Shown here piece by piece: positions 45,985 to 55,871 of a stretch of DNA of 64,000 bases. The DNA lies in the NCBI GenBank assembly GCA_016722465.1, contig JADKJC010000001.1, forward strand, positions 1,240,001-1,304,000, given 5' to 3'. Every line of letters starts with the position of its first letter. Position 1 is the first letter of the stretch. The notes below the pieces were generated by a model. It searched no databases. It was not told the DNA's origin and saw nothing but the letters and a program-made list of their open reading frames with translations. Origin of the DNA: Chitinophagaceae bacterium (lineage in GTDB: Bacteria > Bacteroidota > Bacteroidia > Chitinophagales > Chitinophagaceae). Both the position numbers and the translations under genes were made by a program.

Positions 45985-47358
45985 TTACACTTTTCTTAAA
46001 AACTCATTTTTGAATTGAAGGTACATTGGTTCTTTTATTAAAGCAGCCCACCATTCTTCAATTTGAATGCTGTTGAGGTGTTTGATCAGCGAATCAAAGT
46101 TATGATGCAGCACACCCTGCTGCAGCAAAAAATCATAGTAAGGTTTTATCGCCTGTGTTGGCTGATCGTTTTGCAGCAAGCCAACCGTGGGGTGATCTAC
46201 ATACAGGCATTCCATAAAATTAGTAGCCGGTACGGTGAACTGTATTACCAGTTTGCTTTGTGCAATCACTTTTGTCATGGGGGTAAGGCCGGTATCGATC
46301 GTAACTCTTTTGTCGGTAATAAAAGAAAGCCTGCCTGCATGGCTAAACATTTTATTCAATGGCCTTGGCCTTGCCAGTACTGAACTGTACTTATTACTGT
46401 CGATATCAATTAAAAAGTGATCAGTTACTTTTTTATAGAACTCCCTGTTAGTATCATACACATCGGGATAGCACATTAAAAAATCAAAATCTCCTGTTTT
46501 GCTATACCCATCGTACTGCTGTTTGAATTTTTCCAGGCGGAATGCTGCATCGGGTACATCATTGGATTTTATCTTCCATCCCCAGGTATGAAACTCGTCA
46601 CTTACACTTGCTTCATGAAAATGTGCATTGTGCCCGATCATCTCACCATAATAAGCACCATGCTGATACCAGCACAATTTTGCGCCATTCTCCACATACC
46701 AGGCAATGAGCAAATTAGAAAACAGGGTAGGTGGCACGTGTACATGAAAAGTTTTTGTTGCCGGTTCGCTCAGTACAATGCTCTCCATTTTTTTATCAAA
46801 ATACTCTACATATACTTTGGGTAAACGGAGTACCATGTTTTTATAAAATGTATCTGTATACTTTTCAGCAATTTCATTTGCCCTCTTGCGCTTTTCCGTA
46901 TTGCCGCTCCCAGGATAGATTGGATAATATACTGGTAATGAAGCGCCCATTTTTTTACTCACTTCAATATCCGGGAGACCAACCGTAATGCTATTATTTT
47001 GCTGCAGTAATTTATTGATGGTGTTGAGCGCATTAAAGCTTTTATAATGCTTGATCACCGATGGCAATCTTGCAATCAACTGCTGTTTGAATGTTGGGAG
47101 CGAATGGCTGTTCACTGCCTCTAAAGAATACTGGTTGTACAGCACTTCTTTTTTCAGGATGTGCATGATGCTCACGGTAGCATTTACATAATTGCCCATG
47201 ATGATCTTCCAGAAGCGGTAAGAATAATTTACCTGGTGGATTTCATTCATCACTTTCACCAGTTCCTTCATAATCGTTTCACTGATCTCAATCCGCTCCA
47301 GAGAAAATACTTCCGGAACTTCCTCTACCACTCTTTTTGCTTTTTCTGCCTGCATCAT
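45985..47358 (-). CDS. LIC12162-like putative surface carbohydrate transferase
   Basis: A 457-residue soluble protein. VPPTLFSNLLIAWYVENGAKLCWYQHGAYYGE, with a QHG motif, and the later QFTVPATNFMECLYVDHPTVGLL segment fit the LIC12162-type transferase family found in O-antigen and sialic-acid-like sugar loci. The QHG/acidic layout resembles CMP-sugar transferases of the capsule/Kdo type, so transfer of the pseudaminic acid made in this locus is a possible role. That is inference. The start has two ATGs in tandem. Confidence 0.62.
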   Translation of the reverse strand: MMQAEKAKRVVEEVPEVFSLERIEISETIMKELVKVMNEIHQVNYSYRFWKIIMGNYVNATVSIMHILKKEVLYNQYSLEAVNSHSLPTFKQQLIARLPSVIKHYKSFNALNTINKLLQQNNSITVGLPDIEVSKKMGASLPVYYPIYPGSGNTEKRKRANEIAEKYTDTFYKNMVLRLPKVYVEYFDKKMESIVLSEPATKTFHVHVPPTLFSNLLIAWYVENGAKLCWYQHGAYYGEMIGHNAHFHEASVSDEFHTWGWKIKSNDVPDAAFRLEKFKQQYDGYSKTGDFDFLMCYPDVYDTNREFYKKVTDHFLIDIDSNKYSSVLARPRPLNKMFSHAGRLSFITDKRVTIDTGLTPMTKVIAQSKLVIQFTVPATNFMECLYVDHPTVGLLQNDQPTQAIKPYYDFLLQQGVLHHNFDSLIKHLNSIQIEEWWAALIKEPMYLQFKNEFLRKV

Positions 47359-47377
47359 TTTTGTTTCCTCTATAAAT

Positions 47378-48193
47378 CTATACTCTTTCGTACACTGCGA
47401 TCACCCAGTTATTTTTCAATTTTACTTTTGGCCAGAATTTTTTCAGCAGCGATTTTATTCCGCCACCGCCTGCTGTTGCAACACTTACAGGTTCGCCTTC
47501 TGTTACCATTTTAAACTCCGCATTCTCATATCCGCAAATCGGGCATATCGGTGAACGGAATTTTCCCTTGTTCTTTAAATGTGCATTCCTGAATTTGATG
47601 TAGGAATCAACGCCAAGATATTGCTCATTGTATTTTTCGATCAGCTGCTGCTTAACACATTTGAAATTAAATTTTGTAAACAGTTGCTGGATATCTTTAT
47701 CCTGGTAATTACGCAAATGCAGTTCTGCATTAAATATGGTATGGCAGGCGGGGCACTGTGTAATATCGTCTTCAGTTTTTTCCTGGTAAGGCACACTGAT
47801 GATGACATGCTTTTTTGAAATCCTTGATAATTCATTCAGTACTGTATCGTAAACAGGATATGGTATATGCTCCAGTACCTGGAAACAGGTGACACAATCA
47901 AAGGTTTTGTCTTCAAAAGGCAATCCGGTGATATCACCTACTTTACTTTTAGTCTTAACATATTTAAGCGCTGTTTCGCTTCTGTCAACACTGGTTGTAT
48001 CCAGTTCAGGCCTCAACTTTTGCAGCATCACGGCAAAGATGCCGTTTCCACAGCCGATATCAGCGAGTGTTTGTGTACCCTGCGGTACCAGCTCCACTGA
48101 TTTATTTAAACGCCTTGTGTTGGCTTCATCACCCACCATCCCTTCTTTCCAAAACTCATCTGACTCATAATACTGTTGTTCAAAACTTTGCAT
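47378..48193 (-). CDS. SAM-dependent methyltransferase
   Basis: A 271-residue class I methyltransferase of the Methyltransf_11 kind. Motif I is LADIGCGNGIFAVML (about 43-57), an acidic SVDRSE follows strand 2, and LPFEDKTFDCVTCFQVLEHIPYP is the usual post-motif region. Two CxxC pairs (CPACH at about 149 and CPICGYEN at about 217) may bind zinc, which is less common. It probably modifies a sugar of the glycan. It follows pseI on the same strand with a 51-base spacer. Confidence 0.75.
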   Translation of the reverse strand: MQSFEQQYYESDEFWKEGMVGDEANTRRLNKSVELVPQGTQTLADIGCGNGIFAVMLQKLRPELDTTSVDRSETALKYVKTKSKVGDITGLPFEDKTFDCVTCFQVLEHIPYPVYDTVLNELSRISKKHVIISVPYQEKTEDDITQCPACHTIFNAELHLRNYQDKDIQQLFTKFNFKCVKQQLIEKYNEQYLGVDSYIKFRNAHLKNKGKFRSPICPICGYENAEFKMVTEGEPVSVATAGGGGIKSLLKKFWPKVKLKNNWVIAVYERV

Positions 48194-48244
48194 GCTGTTG
48201 TGTTTTGTAGATTGTAAATATTTTTATTATAACGTACGACACAG

Positions 48245-49294
48245 TTACAGCAACAGTTCCATTGCAAGCCTTGTGCCTTTTTGATAGTTCTCTTTAAAAG
48301 TTTTTCCCATCACCTCATTGTAATGTTTTGGATGCAGGCCATAGCCCGGCCTGATAGAACGGACATTTTCTTTTGTCACAATATCTCCGGCCTTTACATC
48401 TGACACGATGTACAATGATCTTGAAAACTCCCTGCCGCTTTTTTGCTTGGCGGTTAAATGATAATCCACCACACCAGTTGCCAACTCTGCTTCTCTTACT
48501 GCTTTTACCATGGCCGTAAATTCTTCTATATTCAAACTAAAGGAAGCATCGGGTCCTCCAATACTGCGGTCAATGATAAAATGTTTTTCAATTACCTTGG
48601 CACCCAATGTGGTGGCCACAACCGGTACTGTAATGCCCATAGTATGATCACTTAAGCCTGCAAGTACACCATACTTTTTTGAAAGGTCTGGTATCATCAC
48701 CATGTTGGCTTCGTTTACAGGTGCTGGATAACTGGAAGTGCACTTTAATAAAATGATCTGTTCATTGCCGACACGTTTGCATGCTTCTACTGCCAGCAGG
48801 ATATCTTCCTCCTCTGCAATACCCGTGGAAATGATAATGGGTTTCCCTTTTGCCGCAGTGTATTCTATCAACGGGATATCAGTGATCTCGAAAGAAGCGA
48901 TTTTATAAGCAGGTGCATTTAGTTTTTCCAATAGATCCACCGCTGTAAAATCAAAGGGCGAAGAAAAACAGATCAATCCTTCTGCTTTGGCAGCATCAAA
49001 AATTTGCTGGTGCCATTCCCAGGGTGTATACGCCTCCTTGTACAGTTCATGCAAATATTTTCCATCCCAGATGGTTCCCTGCTTCAAACGAAAATCATCC
49101 GTTCTTGCATCAATGGTAATGGTATCGGCAGTGTAGGTTTGTAACTTAATCGCATCTGCGCCCGTTTGTTTGGCTGCTTTCACATGTGCCAATGCGGTTT
49201 CCAGCGAACCATTGTGATTGGCAGATAATTCTGCAATGATAAATACTTTGCCGGTTGGCGAAATTTCAAAATGATCGATGAAAATACTTTTCAT
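48245..49294 (-). CDS. pseI: Pseudaminic acid synthase
   Basis: About 349 residues from the ATG at 49292-49294, which overlaps the pseG stop (ATGA); an upstream GTG is less likely. The NeuB-type TIM barrel has AELSANHNGSLETALAHV, DAIKLQTYTADT, CFSSPFDFTAVDLLE, IISTGIAEEEDI and LSDHTMG. A C-terminal SAF antifreeze-like domain begins near SRSLYIVSDVKAGD. The enzyme condenses 6-deoxy-AltdiNAc with phosphoenolpyruvate. NeuB, LegI and PseI are close; the complete pse gene set in the locus decides for PseI. Confidence 0.9.
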   Translation of the reverse strand: MKSIFIDHFEISPTGKVFIIAELSANHNGSLETALAHVKAAKQTGADAIKLQTYTADTITIDARTDDFRLKQGTIWDGKYLHELYKEAYTPWEWHQQIFDAAKAEGLICFSSPFDFTAVDLLEKLNAPAYKIASFEITDIPLIEYTAAKGKPIIISTGIAEEEDILLAVEACKRVGNEQIILLKCTSSYPAPVNEANMVMIPDLSKKYGVLAGLSDHTMGITVPVVATTLGAKVIEKHFIIDRSIGGPDASFSLNIEEFTAMVKAVREAELATGVVDYHLTAKQKSGREFSRSLYIVSDVKAGDIVTKENVRSIRPGYGLHPKHYNEVMGKTFKENYQKGTRLAMELLL

Positions 49295-50762
49295 GAACGG
49301 TAAATATTTTTTGTAAAGCACAACTGGTTATTTTCCGTTGTGCAATTAAATCCGAGTCTTTCAAATACTTTTACAGAAGCGATATTTTCCGGCATTACAT
49401 AACCTGTTGCAGTTGTTACAGCGCTGTTATGTTTTGATAAATACTCCAGGCCCCTTGCCAGTAAAATCCTGCCCAATCCTTTACCATGGTATTTTGGCGA
49501 GACAAGATAACTGATGAGTGCGTTGCTGTCTGCAATATCAAAACGTAAAGAGCCGACAATCGCATCATTCCATTTTCCCAGCAGGTATATACAGTTGGGT
49601 TGTTCAATTTTTTTCAAAAACCAGTTTTGATGTTCTTCAAAACTGATCGGGTTTTGATTGAATGAATAAGCTCTTACAGTTGTATCAGATGCCCATTCAT
49701 AAGTAATGCTTAAATCTTCCTTTACTGCTTTAGCGAATGAAACAGTTGACTGTATTTCCAACTCAGTAAACAGTTTTATAAACCGCTCCTTTGATCTGCC
49801 ATCAAATAATTGCTGTTGCTTTTTTATCATTGCTGCAACTGCTGCTTCATTCAATAATTCAATTTGATCAAGCGGCAAAGCAGCGCCATTTTCAATCAAC
49901 CCTTTGTATAAATATCTTTGATTGTCTGCCGTTTGAATCAGGAGCAAAGCACCACCAACACTTGCATACTCCACACTCATGGTGCTTGCTGAAATAATTG
50001 CTGCAGAAGATTGCTGCATCATTGCAAACATATCAAGTTTAGGAACGGCCTGTATAATTGCTACATTATCAAAACCTGTTGCCAGTGTTTTCATTTGCGG
50101 CAAATGAGTATAAGCCACCCCCACCATCACGATTACTTTTTCAAATCGCTTGATAAATGCAGTTTGTTCTTCAAAAATCCTGCAGGTATAATTCAATGGA
50201 TCAGCCCCACCCATGGAGATCAGCAGTTGGCTGTATAAAGTTTTTTTGTTTTGCTGATGCCGGAATTGCTCTGGCACATTGATCAAACTATAATTGCTGC
50301 CGGTATAAATACTGGTAGCCGGTGCAATCATTTTATAATCAGTAATGCTTACTCCCATGCTGTGATTGATAATGATATCAGCAATATTTCCTGCTTCCAT
50401 CAAATCATCAACATATACCAACGTACAACCTTTGCATTTGATTTCCTGCTGGTATTTTTTACCAAACCAGTAACCATCCAGCACTACTATTTCGTTGCCG
50501 GTTAATATTTCATTCATATCAAAAGCAACTTCATCACCCTGCTTTCTTTTATCGGGCAATTGGTAGTTGATCGTTTCAACTTTCAACAATGGTACTGATA
50601 GTAGTTCTAATTCCTTTATCAAAAAGTCCGGGGTTTCATGGCTTGCAAAACACAATCAAATTCCTTGTGCAGCATTTGTACTAACGACAACAGGCGATGC
50701 AGATGGCCAAAGCCAACTGTTGCGGAACCATCGGCACGAAATACTATTTTTGATTGGATCAT
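49291..50762 (-). CDS. pseG: PseG-PseH fusion: UDP-sugar hydrolase with C-terminal GNAT acetyltransferase, split by a frameshift
   Basis: ATG 50760-50762 opens MIQSKIVFRADGSATVGFGH, the N-terminal signature of PseG with the GxGH loop. The frame breaks at the four-base run 50647-50650; one added base continues as CVFASHETPDFLIKELE into the long frame. PseG elements continue to about residue 330 (VYVDDLMEAG, LLISMGGADP, IISASTMSVEYASVGG). From about 340 a GNAT domain follows (SISFEEHQNWFLK-like, YLVSPKYHGKGLGRILL, VFERLGF), corresponding to PseH. Restored length about 490 residues. It performs the N4-acetylation and UDP-removal steps of pseudaminic acid synthesis. Confidence 0.8.
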
Positions 50763-50776
50763 GCTCACAAAAACTG

Positions 50777-51484
50777 TCAGTGTGAGTTTATCGAAGACAA
50801 TGCTTTTGCCAGTTCAATATCCTCGTAATTATCTATGTCTACAGCCCTCTTCCAATCCATCTCCCAAAACACATGGCCCTCTCCGTAAAATGTTTTCTCT
50901 GCAAAAAGCGCTTTAGTATTTGCGATCCACACAGCACCTGTTGGGCAAACCAATTCAGGCAAATCCTGTGAGCGCTTCAAAGCATCTTTGTTGATCCAGG
51001 CGCCTTCCTTGTTTTTGTTGAGTTGAATTGCCCACCATGGATTCATCCAGGTATATTTAAAACAGGACAAAGCAAAATTTCTTTCGCTCTCCAGGTAAAA
51101 ACGATAAGCCTCTTTAATATCCTGCGCATTCCGTAAGGGACAAACCGCAAACAACTGCAGCACATCATCAAACACTTCGCCGGCAGCTTCCAGTTGCTGT
51201 AATGTAACAATCGTGGCTTCACTTACCGGGCTCATGTCATCCGCCTTACTGTCTCTTAAAAAAGGAACTTCAGCACCATACTGTTTACTAACTTCTGCAA
51301 TCGCTGCATCATCCGTGCTTACAACGATCTTATCAAACAGCCCGGATTCTTTTGCCGCTTCAATCGTCCATGCAATCATTGGCTTACCCAAAAAATCCAT
51401 GATATTTTTTCCGGGCACTCTCTTCGAACCACCCCTTGCAGGTATCACTGCTATTATCTTCCTACCTTGTTTCAACTGTTTCAA
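50777..51484 (-). CDS. pseF: Pseudaminic acid cytidylyltransferase
   Basis: A 235-residue CMP-sialic-acid-synthetase-type enzyme: IAVIPARGGSKRVPGKNIMDFLGKP is the CTP-binding loop (kept here to short words: ARGGSKR at about 15-21), VSTDDAAIAEVS, PFLRDSKADDMS and DIDNYEDIELA at the end. The start is probably TTG (51482-51484 or 51473-51475), overlapping the upstream oxidoreductase gene, since no ATG is near. It activates pseudaminic acid to the CMP form. NeuA-like alternatives are possible, but the gene neighbours are pseG and pseI. Confidence 0.86.
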   Translation of the reverse strand: MKQLKQGRKIIAVIPARGGSKRVPGKNIMDFLGKPMIAWTIEAAKESGLFDKIVVSTDDAAIAEVSKQYGAEVPFLRDSKADDMSPVSEATIVTLQQLEAAGEVFDDVLQLFAVCPLRNAQDIKEAYRFYLESERNFALSCFKYTWMNPWWAIQLNKNKEGAWINKDALKRSQDLPELVCPTGAVWIANTKALFAEKTFYGEGHVFWEMDWKRAVDIDNYEDIELAKALSSINSH

Positions 51485-52388
51485 TAATTTTTAACACGTT
51501 TACTGAGTTTTCATAAGTGGCATTTTCACTGCTGCCGTTTTTTACAAAGCCGGTAAAATCTTCCATTTGCAGCTGGTACATATTATTGTAGTCAAACAAT
51601 TCCCTGCCGTGTAATTTTGTAGCTGTTGTTTCCTCATAAGACGTAAACAATACTTCACTCATATCCCAGGTATACTTGCCTTTATCCGTAAACAACTCGG
51701 CTGTATTTATATTTTTGGGAGAAAAGAAATCAAGTTCAAAGTTTATTCTTGCTCCTGTAGCTGTTCGGCAGGTAAAAAAAGCAAAATCATCGGTATCTAT
51801 TTCCAAGGGAGAAATTTTATCGGTTACGCCAATGGTACTTACCGGCTCTCCAAATAAATAAAGCATCAGGTCTATCTCATGGCTAAGCGTTCTTATTACA
51901 CCACCACCCAATTCTTTTTTCGCCGTGTACTCCGTTCTGTAATCTGCGTATGGATGCCATTTGGGTAAATAGAAGGACCGCTTAAAACTCAGTTTATAAA
52001 TTTTCTCTTTAGCCGCAACTTCTTTTATAAAGTTGGTGATTGGCAAAAAACGCAGGCAATATGCCACTCTTATATTATCCCTGTATGGCAATAATTTTTC
52101 TGCGTCACTGGCAGTAGCTGCTATTGGCTTTTCAATCAGTGCTTTGATTCCTCTTTCTAAAAAAGGAAGAGCCGTTGAAATATGTAATGATGTTGGGTTG
52201 GCAATAATCACTCCATCAGGTTCGAATGCCAATGCTTCCTCAATAGTATAAAACTCTGTGAATTCGCTTTTTTCTTTGATCGTTCCTTTTGCTGTACGTA
52301 AAATTGCCAGTTCGATTCCCTCGATTTTCTGCAAACAGTCGGCATGCTTTTTTCCAATAGAACCCAAACCAACGATCAGTGTCCTCAT
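51462..52388 (-). CDS. Gfo/Idh/MocA family oxidoreductase (copy A)
   Basis: A 308-residue NAD(P)-dependent enzyme: VGLGSIGKKHADCL nucleotide-binding loop, DGVIIANPTSLH, ALIEKPIA with the conserved catalytic Lys, and GGGVIRTLSHEIDLMLYLFG with the His. It overlaps the next oxidoreductase gene by four bases (ATGA) and runs into pseF. Pairs of such enzymes with a cytidylyltransferase and an aldo/keto reductase recur in nonulosonic acid loci, where they probably modify the sugar ring or side chain. Substrate unknown. Confidence 0.8.
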   Translation of the reverse strand: MRTLIVGLGSIGKKHADCLQKIEGIELAILRTAKGTIKEKSEFTEFYTIEEALAFEPDGVIIANPTSLHISTALPFLERGIKALIEKPIAATASDAEKLLPYRDNIRVAYCLRFLPITNFIKEVAAKEKIYKLSFKRSFYLPKWHPYADYRTEYTAKKELGGGVIRTLSHEIDLMLYLFGEPVSTIGVTDKISPLEIDTDDFAFFTCRTATGARINFELDFFSPKNINTAELFTDKGKYTWDMSEVLFTSYEETTATKLHGRELFDYNNMYQLQMEDFTGFVKNGSSENATYENSVNVLKIIETVETR

Positions 52389-53275
52389 GCCAGTCCTTTT
52401 TCTAAAATGGTTACCAGTTCCAGCGTTTCTTCCTTTGCAATATTTTTTTCGGGCTGCTGTATCACTTCAATAAATGCTGCCAATGAATTTTTAAACGCAT
52501 TGAATGAATCGGAAAATGTTTTTGTGATATTCCCTTTTTCTCCGAAAAATTTTATTTCCAAAGGGGATGGAATGTTCCCGGTTGTTTTAAAATATCCTGT
52601 TACATTTTCCCATTGCACCAATACCTGTTTTGCTGAAACGTTAATACTTTTTACGTCTATCAATTTTCCTCTTTTTGGTAACTGGCTCAGCAATGGCTCT
52701 AAAATATGAATGGCATAAGTTTCCCATTTCTTCATGACAGAACCTTCCACCATTTTTATTTCCCCGATGCTTTCTTTTTCATTTTCAGTCAGTAACAACT
52801 CCTTTGCATAGCGCAACGAACTGCAGGAAAAAACCTGGTTCGGCCTTTGCTGTGCTGCCCATATTCTTTCTGCTTCTCTTATTTTTATTGCCAATGGCTT
52901 ATCTATAAAAACAGGAATGCCCGCCTTTAAAAATGGCAGTGCATATTCATAATGCGTTGCTGCATCATCCCTTGCCAGCAACACTGCATCCACTTTTCCA
53001 ACCATCTCCTGCAATCCATCCACTACATAGCTGATCCTGGATGCGGCTGCAATATGCGTTGCTGTTGCTTTATCAGGGCACCAAACATGTGTTACTTCAG
53101 CCAAATGACCAAGGCTATCTTCAGGAAATTGTTGTTTGCTTAGATAAGCCGGTATCACAGGGAAAGGACAGTCTTTCATAAACTGCGGATCGTATCCATT
53201 AAAAATAGCGCTCCATGAATACGGATGTCCATTACCTTCACTCATACCAATCACACCCAGTTTTAATCTACTCAT
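52385..53275 (-). CDS. Gfo/Idh/MocA family oxidoreductase (copy B)
   Basis: A 296-residue relative of the Gfo/Idh/MocA family, more divergent than copy A. GVIGMSEGNGHPYSW is at the N-terminus; VDAVLLARDDAATHYEYALPFL and PVFIDKPLAIK carry the conserved Lys. The usual G-x-G-x-x-G loop is altered (IGMSEGNG), as in some sugar-epimerase-like members. The start ATG overlaps the restored end of the aldo/keto reductase gene (ATGA), and the stop overlaps the start of copy A. Probably works with them in a nonulosonic acid side branch. Confidence 0.74.
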   Translation of the reverse strand: MSRLKLGVIGMSEGNGHPYSWSAIFNGYDPQFMKDCPFPVIPAYLSKQQFPEDSLGHLAEVTHVWCPDKATATHIAAASRISYVVDGLQEMVGKVDAVLLARDDAATHYEYALPFLKAGIPVFIDKPLAIKIREAERIWAAQQRPNQVFSCSSLRYAKELLLTENEKESIGEIKMVEGSVMKKWETYAIHILEPLLSQLPKRGKLIDVKSINVSAKQVLVQWENVTGYFKTTGNIPSPLEIKFFGEKGNITKTFSDSFNAFKNSLAAFIEVIQQPEKNIAKEETLELVTILEKGLA

Positions 53276-54098
53276 TGCTTTGGCCAGTTAACAGGCATTA
53301 ATATTTTTTCATCAATTACAGGTAATTCCATTTCAACTTTCAGTGTGCTTTTTGCTGCCTGTAGATTCTCCTGTAGTTGTGCGGCTGTTTCCACTCCAAT
53401 AATTACATGATCAATAAAATCTTTTTGCAGTACAAAACTGAGCAGCGCCTCACTGATGTTATGGTACCTGCTCTTAAAGTTTTTTATAACGGGCTTTACT
53501 GCATCAAAAAAGAAGACAATGAATCTGTATCGGTGAAAAACAAACCCTGTAAAAAAGCAGACCGTACATGTATCTCTGTTCCTTTACGCTTTAATTCCAC
53601 CAGGTCCTTTTCAAATCTCCTATCGAGAAAATTATACGGCACCTGTACCAGATCAGGAATAAAATCTTCACTTAGCAACTGGTGCAATTCAGATGGTTCA
53701 TTTAGTGAAAACCCGATCTTCTCAATAACTCCGTTTACCTTTTGTTCCTGCAAATATTTCCACTGCCATATGTTTACCAATAAATCCTGTGGCCGGTGAG
53801 CCAGGTAGCCATACAACCTTTTAACTTTTAAATTATTGAGCGAAGTAGCCAATTGCTTTTCCAATTCCACTTCAGTATCCGCAGGTAAAAACTTACTGAT
53901 GATCTTAAATCCATCAACACCGGTTTCCCCCAACACTTTTTCTGCATCCCCATAACCGGAAGCAGTATCCAATATATTCATCCCATTTTGCAACGCAAGG
54001 GATAATATCAACTTTACTTCTTCAGTTGCAGTTCTGCCCGTTGTATTGGCAATGCCATAGTGCATTCCAAACTGTACGGTACCGAGGCCTAACTTCAT
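53272..54098 (-). CDS. Aldo/keto reductase family protein, split by a frameshift
   Basis: From ATG 54098, LGLGTVQFGMHYGIANTTG, ILDTASGYGDAEKVLGE (catalytic Asp/Tyr region) and LYGYLAHRPQD (His) follow the AKR plan. The frame ends early at SSFLMQ. Adding one base to the six-base run 53506-53511 continues it as SSFFDAVKPVIKNFKSRYHNISEALLSF-type sequence (shown in short words) with FIDHVIIGVE, ending at TGA 53272-53274. That restored stop overlaps the next ATG as ATGA, and the product is about 275 residues. Likely an oxidoreductase in sugar modification; the substrate is not known. Confidence 0.74.
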
Positions 54099-54104
54099 CA
54101 GTGT

Positions 54105-55811
54105 TTACTTTACTTCATACAGGTAAATGTCATACCAGGCATCTGCTCTTGTAAACTTTTTCAGCAACAACATTCTCGTGCTGGTAATGGGTATGCTTGA
54201 AATGATATAGCGGCCACCCATTTTCAGGAACTGGTCAAAATTCAGATCCGGGTTTTCAATTCCTTTATTATAGTAGGGCCTGTTCTTTGCATAATCAGAA
54301 AGATTGTCCTTCACCTCATTTATATACAAATAACATTTAGATCCCCACTGGTCAAAATAAGTTTTATAATTCCCTTTGTCCAGTTCATTTGCTATTACCT
54401 GCCTGAACTCATGTTTATAAGTGATCGGGTAATCAGGCATATAACCATCCAGCGTATAAAAACCATTCCACTGTGCCATGGAAGGATACAATCCAACACT
54501 CGCCACACGGTACTGGTCTTTTGGTTTGCCGATGAAATCAGCCACTTCTGTAAAAATTCCTTCTCCCGTTAAGCGGTTAAAAGTGGGACCATCCTTTGCA
54601 ATAAAACGACCGGCGATATTTTTTACTGATGGGTGATTGACAGATAAAAAAAGCAATTGCAGCAAACACAAACCCGTTGCGATCAGTTTTCCCTTTTTAA
54701 CATTCACACTGATCCATGCCAGGCCAAGCCCGAATGCCATGTACCAAACAAAGGGTTCCAAAAAATGAAATCGCTGCAACTGGATAGGAAGCACTTTAAA
54801 TAAGGCAGCAAAAATGCTGTCGCAATAATGAGAATAATTAGCCGCATAAAAAACATTGCAGAGCAAAATATACAGCAGCAGCCATTTGAACAAAGAAGCC
54901 TGTTTTGCATTCCTGTTCCTGAATAAGAATAGCAGTGAAATAATGGCTACCACCGGTAACAGAACAAAGGCCTGTAATGCCGGTGAATGCCACTGCAGGT
55001 TAACCGTTACTTCCACAAAGGTTTTTATCATGGAAGAAAAATCTTTGGTAATGGCTTTCACCATTTCAATGCGGTGAGAAGTATAATGGCCTGCAACAGT
55101 GAAATATACCAACTGGTAATTGGCAAGCAGGTACATAACGGTTAATAATGCCAGGCCGCCAAAATATGCAAGGTTGATCTTTTTTGTTTCTGTCAAATCC
55201 CTTACCAGGAAAAATGACAACACAATGCAATCAAATACACCTACCAGTACCAGCGAAGTAAAAAAGGGAAAAAGAAAAATGATGAGAAAGCTAACGCCCT
55301 GCAATTGCTTTTTGCGGAGATTGAAAAAAGCATAAAATAATAAAGGCTGTGCACTTACCGAAAGATCAAAGGACCAGTAAGGCAGCAGTGCATACATTAC
55401 AGAGATAAATGCAATTAAAAAATAGTCGTTGTTGAACTTATCTGCAAAATGTGTTTTTATTAAAAGGTACATTCCCCAGAAACCGGAAAATGCAATCAGT
55501 AACAGATCAGCAATGTAGCCCCAGAAAGTACCGGCATAAGCAATAATAATGGTTGGTATATTCAATTGATTGCCATACAAGGCACGGGGCAGACCATTCA
55601 TCACCTGGTCTACCATAAACGTTGGGCCTTTCCAGTAAGCGCCCTGGTTCATCAATACCTTTATCCAGATAACAACGCTTTCAAAATTATCTCCCAGCGG
55701 GACATAACTGTTTTTGCCAATGATGAAAAAGGGAGCGAAAAAAATCAGGAGGAACACATTGGCAAGTGTTACAATTTTTTTTTCAGTAAAAGAAGCAGGA
55801 AGTTTTATCAT
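54105..55811 (-). CDS. Large polytopic membrane protein, DUF6044/YfhO-like
   Basis: A 568-residue protein with about 11-12 TM helices and a soluble C-terminal region of about 170 residues. The opening VPLGDNFESVVIWIKVL and FMVDQVMNGLPRALYGNQLN, with acidic residues in the first extracytoplasmic loop, resemble GT-C-type membrane proteins of the DUF6044/YfhO kind. These are thought to use lipid-linked sugars, so a glycan side-branch transferase is a sensible guess. The soluble tail contains WNGFYTLDGYMPDYPITYKH. Exact function unknown. It lies six bases from the aldo/keto reductase gene. Confidence 0.6.
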   Translation of the reverse strand: MIKLPASFTEKKIVTLANVFLLIFFAPFFIIGKNSYVPLGDNFESVVIWIKVLMNQGAYWKGPTFMVDQVMNGLPRALYGNQLNIPTIIIAYAGTFWGYIADLLLIAFSGFWGMYLLIKTHFADKFNNDYFLIAFISVMYALLPYWSFDLSVSAQPLLFYAFFNLRKKQLQGVSFLIIFLFPFFTSLVLVGVFDCIVLSFFLVRDLTETKKINLAYFGGLALLTVMYLLANYQLVYFTVAGHYTSHRIEMVKAITKDFSSMIKTFVEVTVNLQWHSPALQAFVLLPVVAIISLLFLFRNRNAKQASLFKWLLLYILLCNVFYAANYSHYCDSIFAALFKVLPIQLQRFHFLEPFVWYMAFGLGLAWISVNVKKGKLIATGLCLLQLLFLSVNHPSVKNIAGRFIAKDGPTFNRLTGEGIFTEVADFIGKPKDQYRVASVGLYPSMAQWNGFYTLDGYMPDYPITYKHEFRQVIANELDKGNYKTYFDQWGSKCYLYINEVKDNLSDYAKNRPYYNKGIENPDLNFDQFLKMGGRYIISSIPITSTRMLLLKKFTRADAWYDIYLYEVK

Positions 55812-55871
55812 TGCAATAACCGGGATAATTATGTATGAAAACTTACAGGCGTGCCTGCAAAAAAGGGTGTA

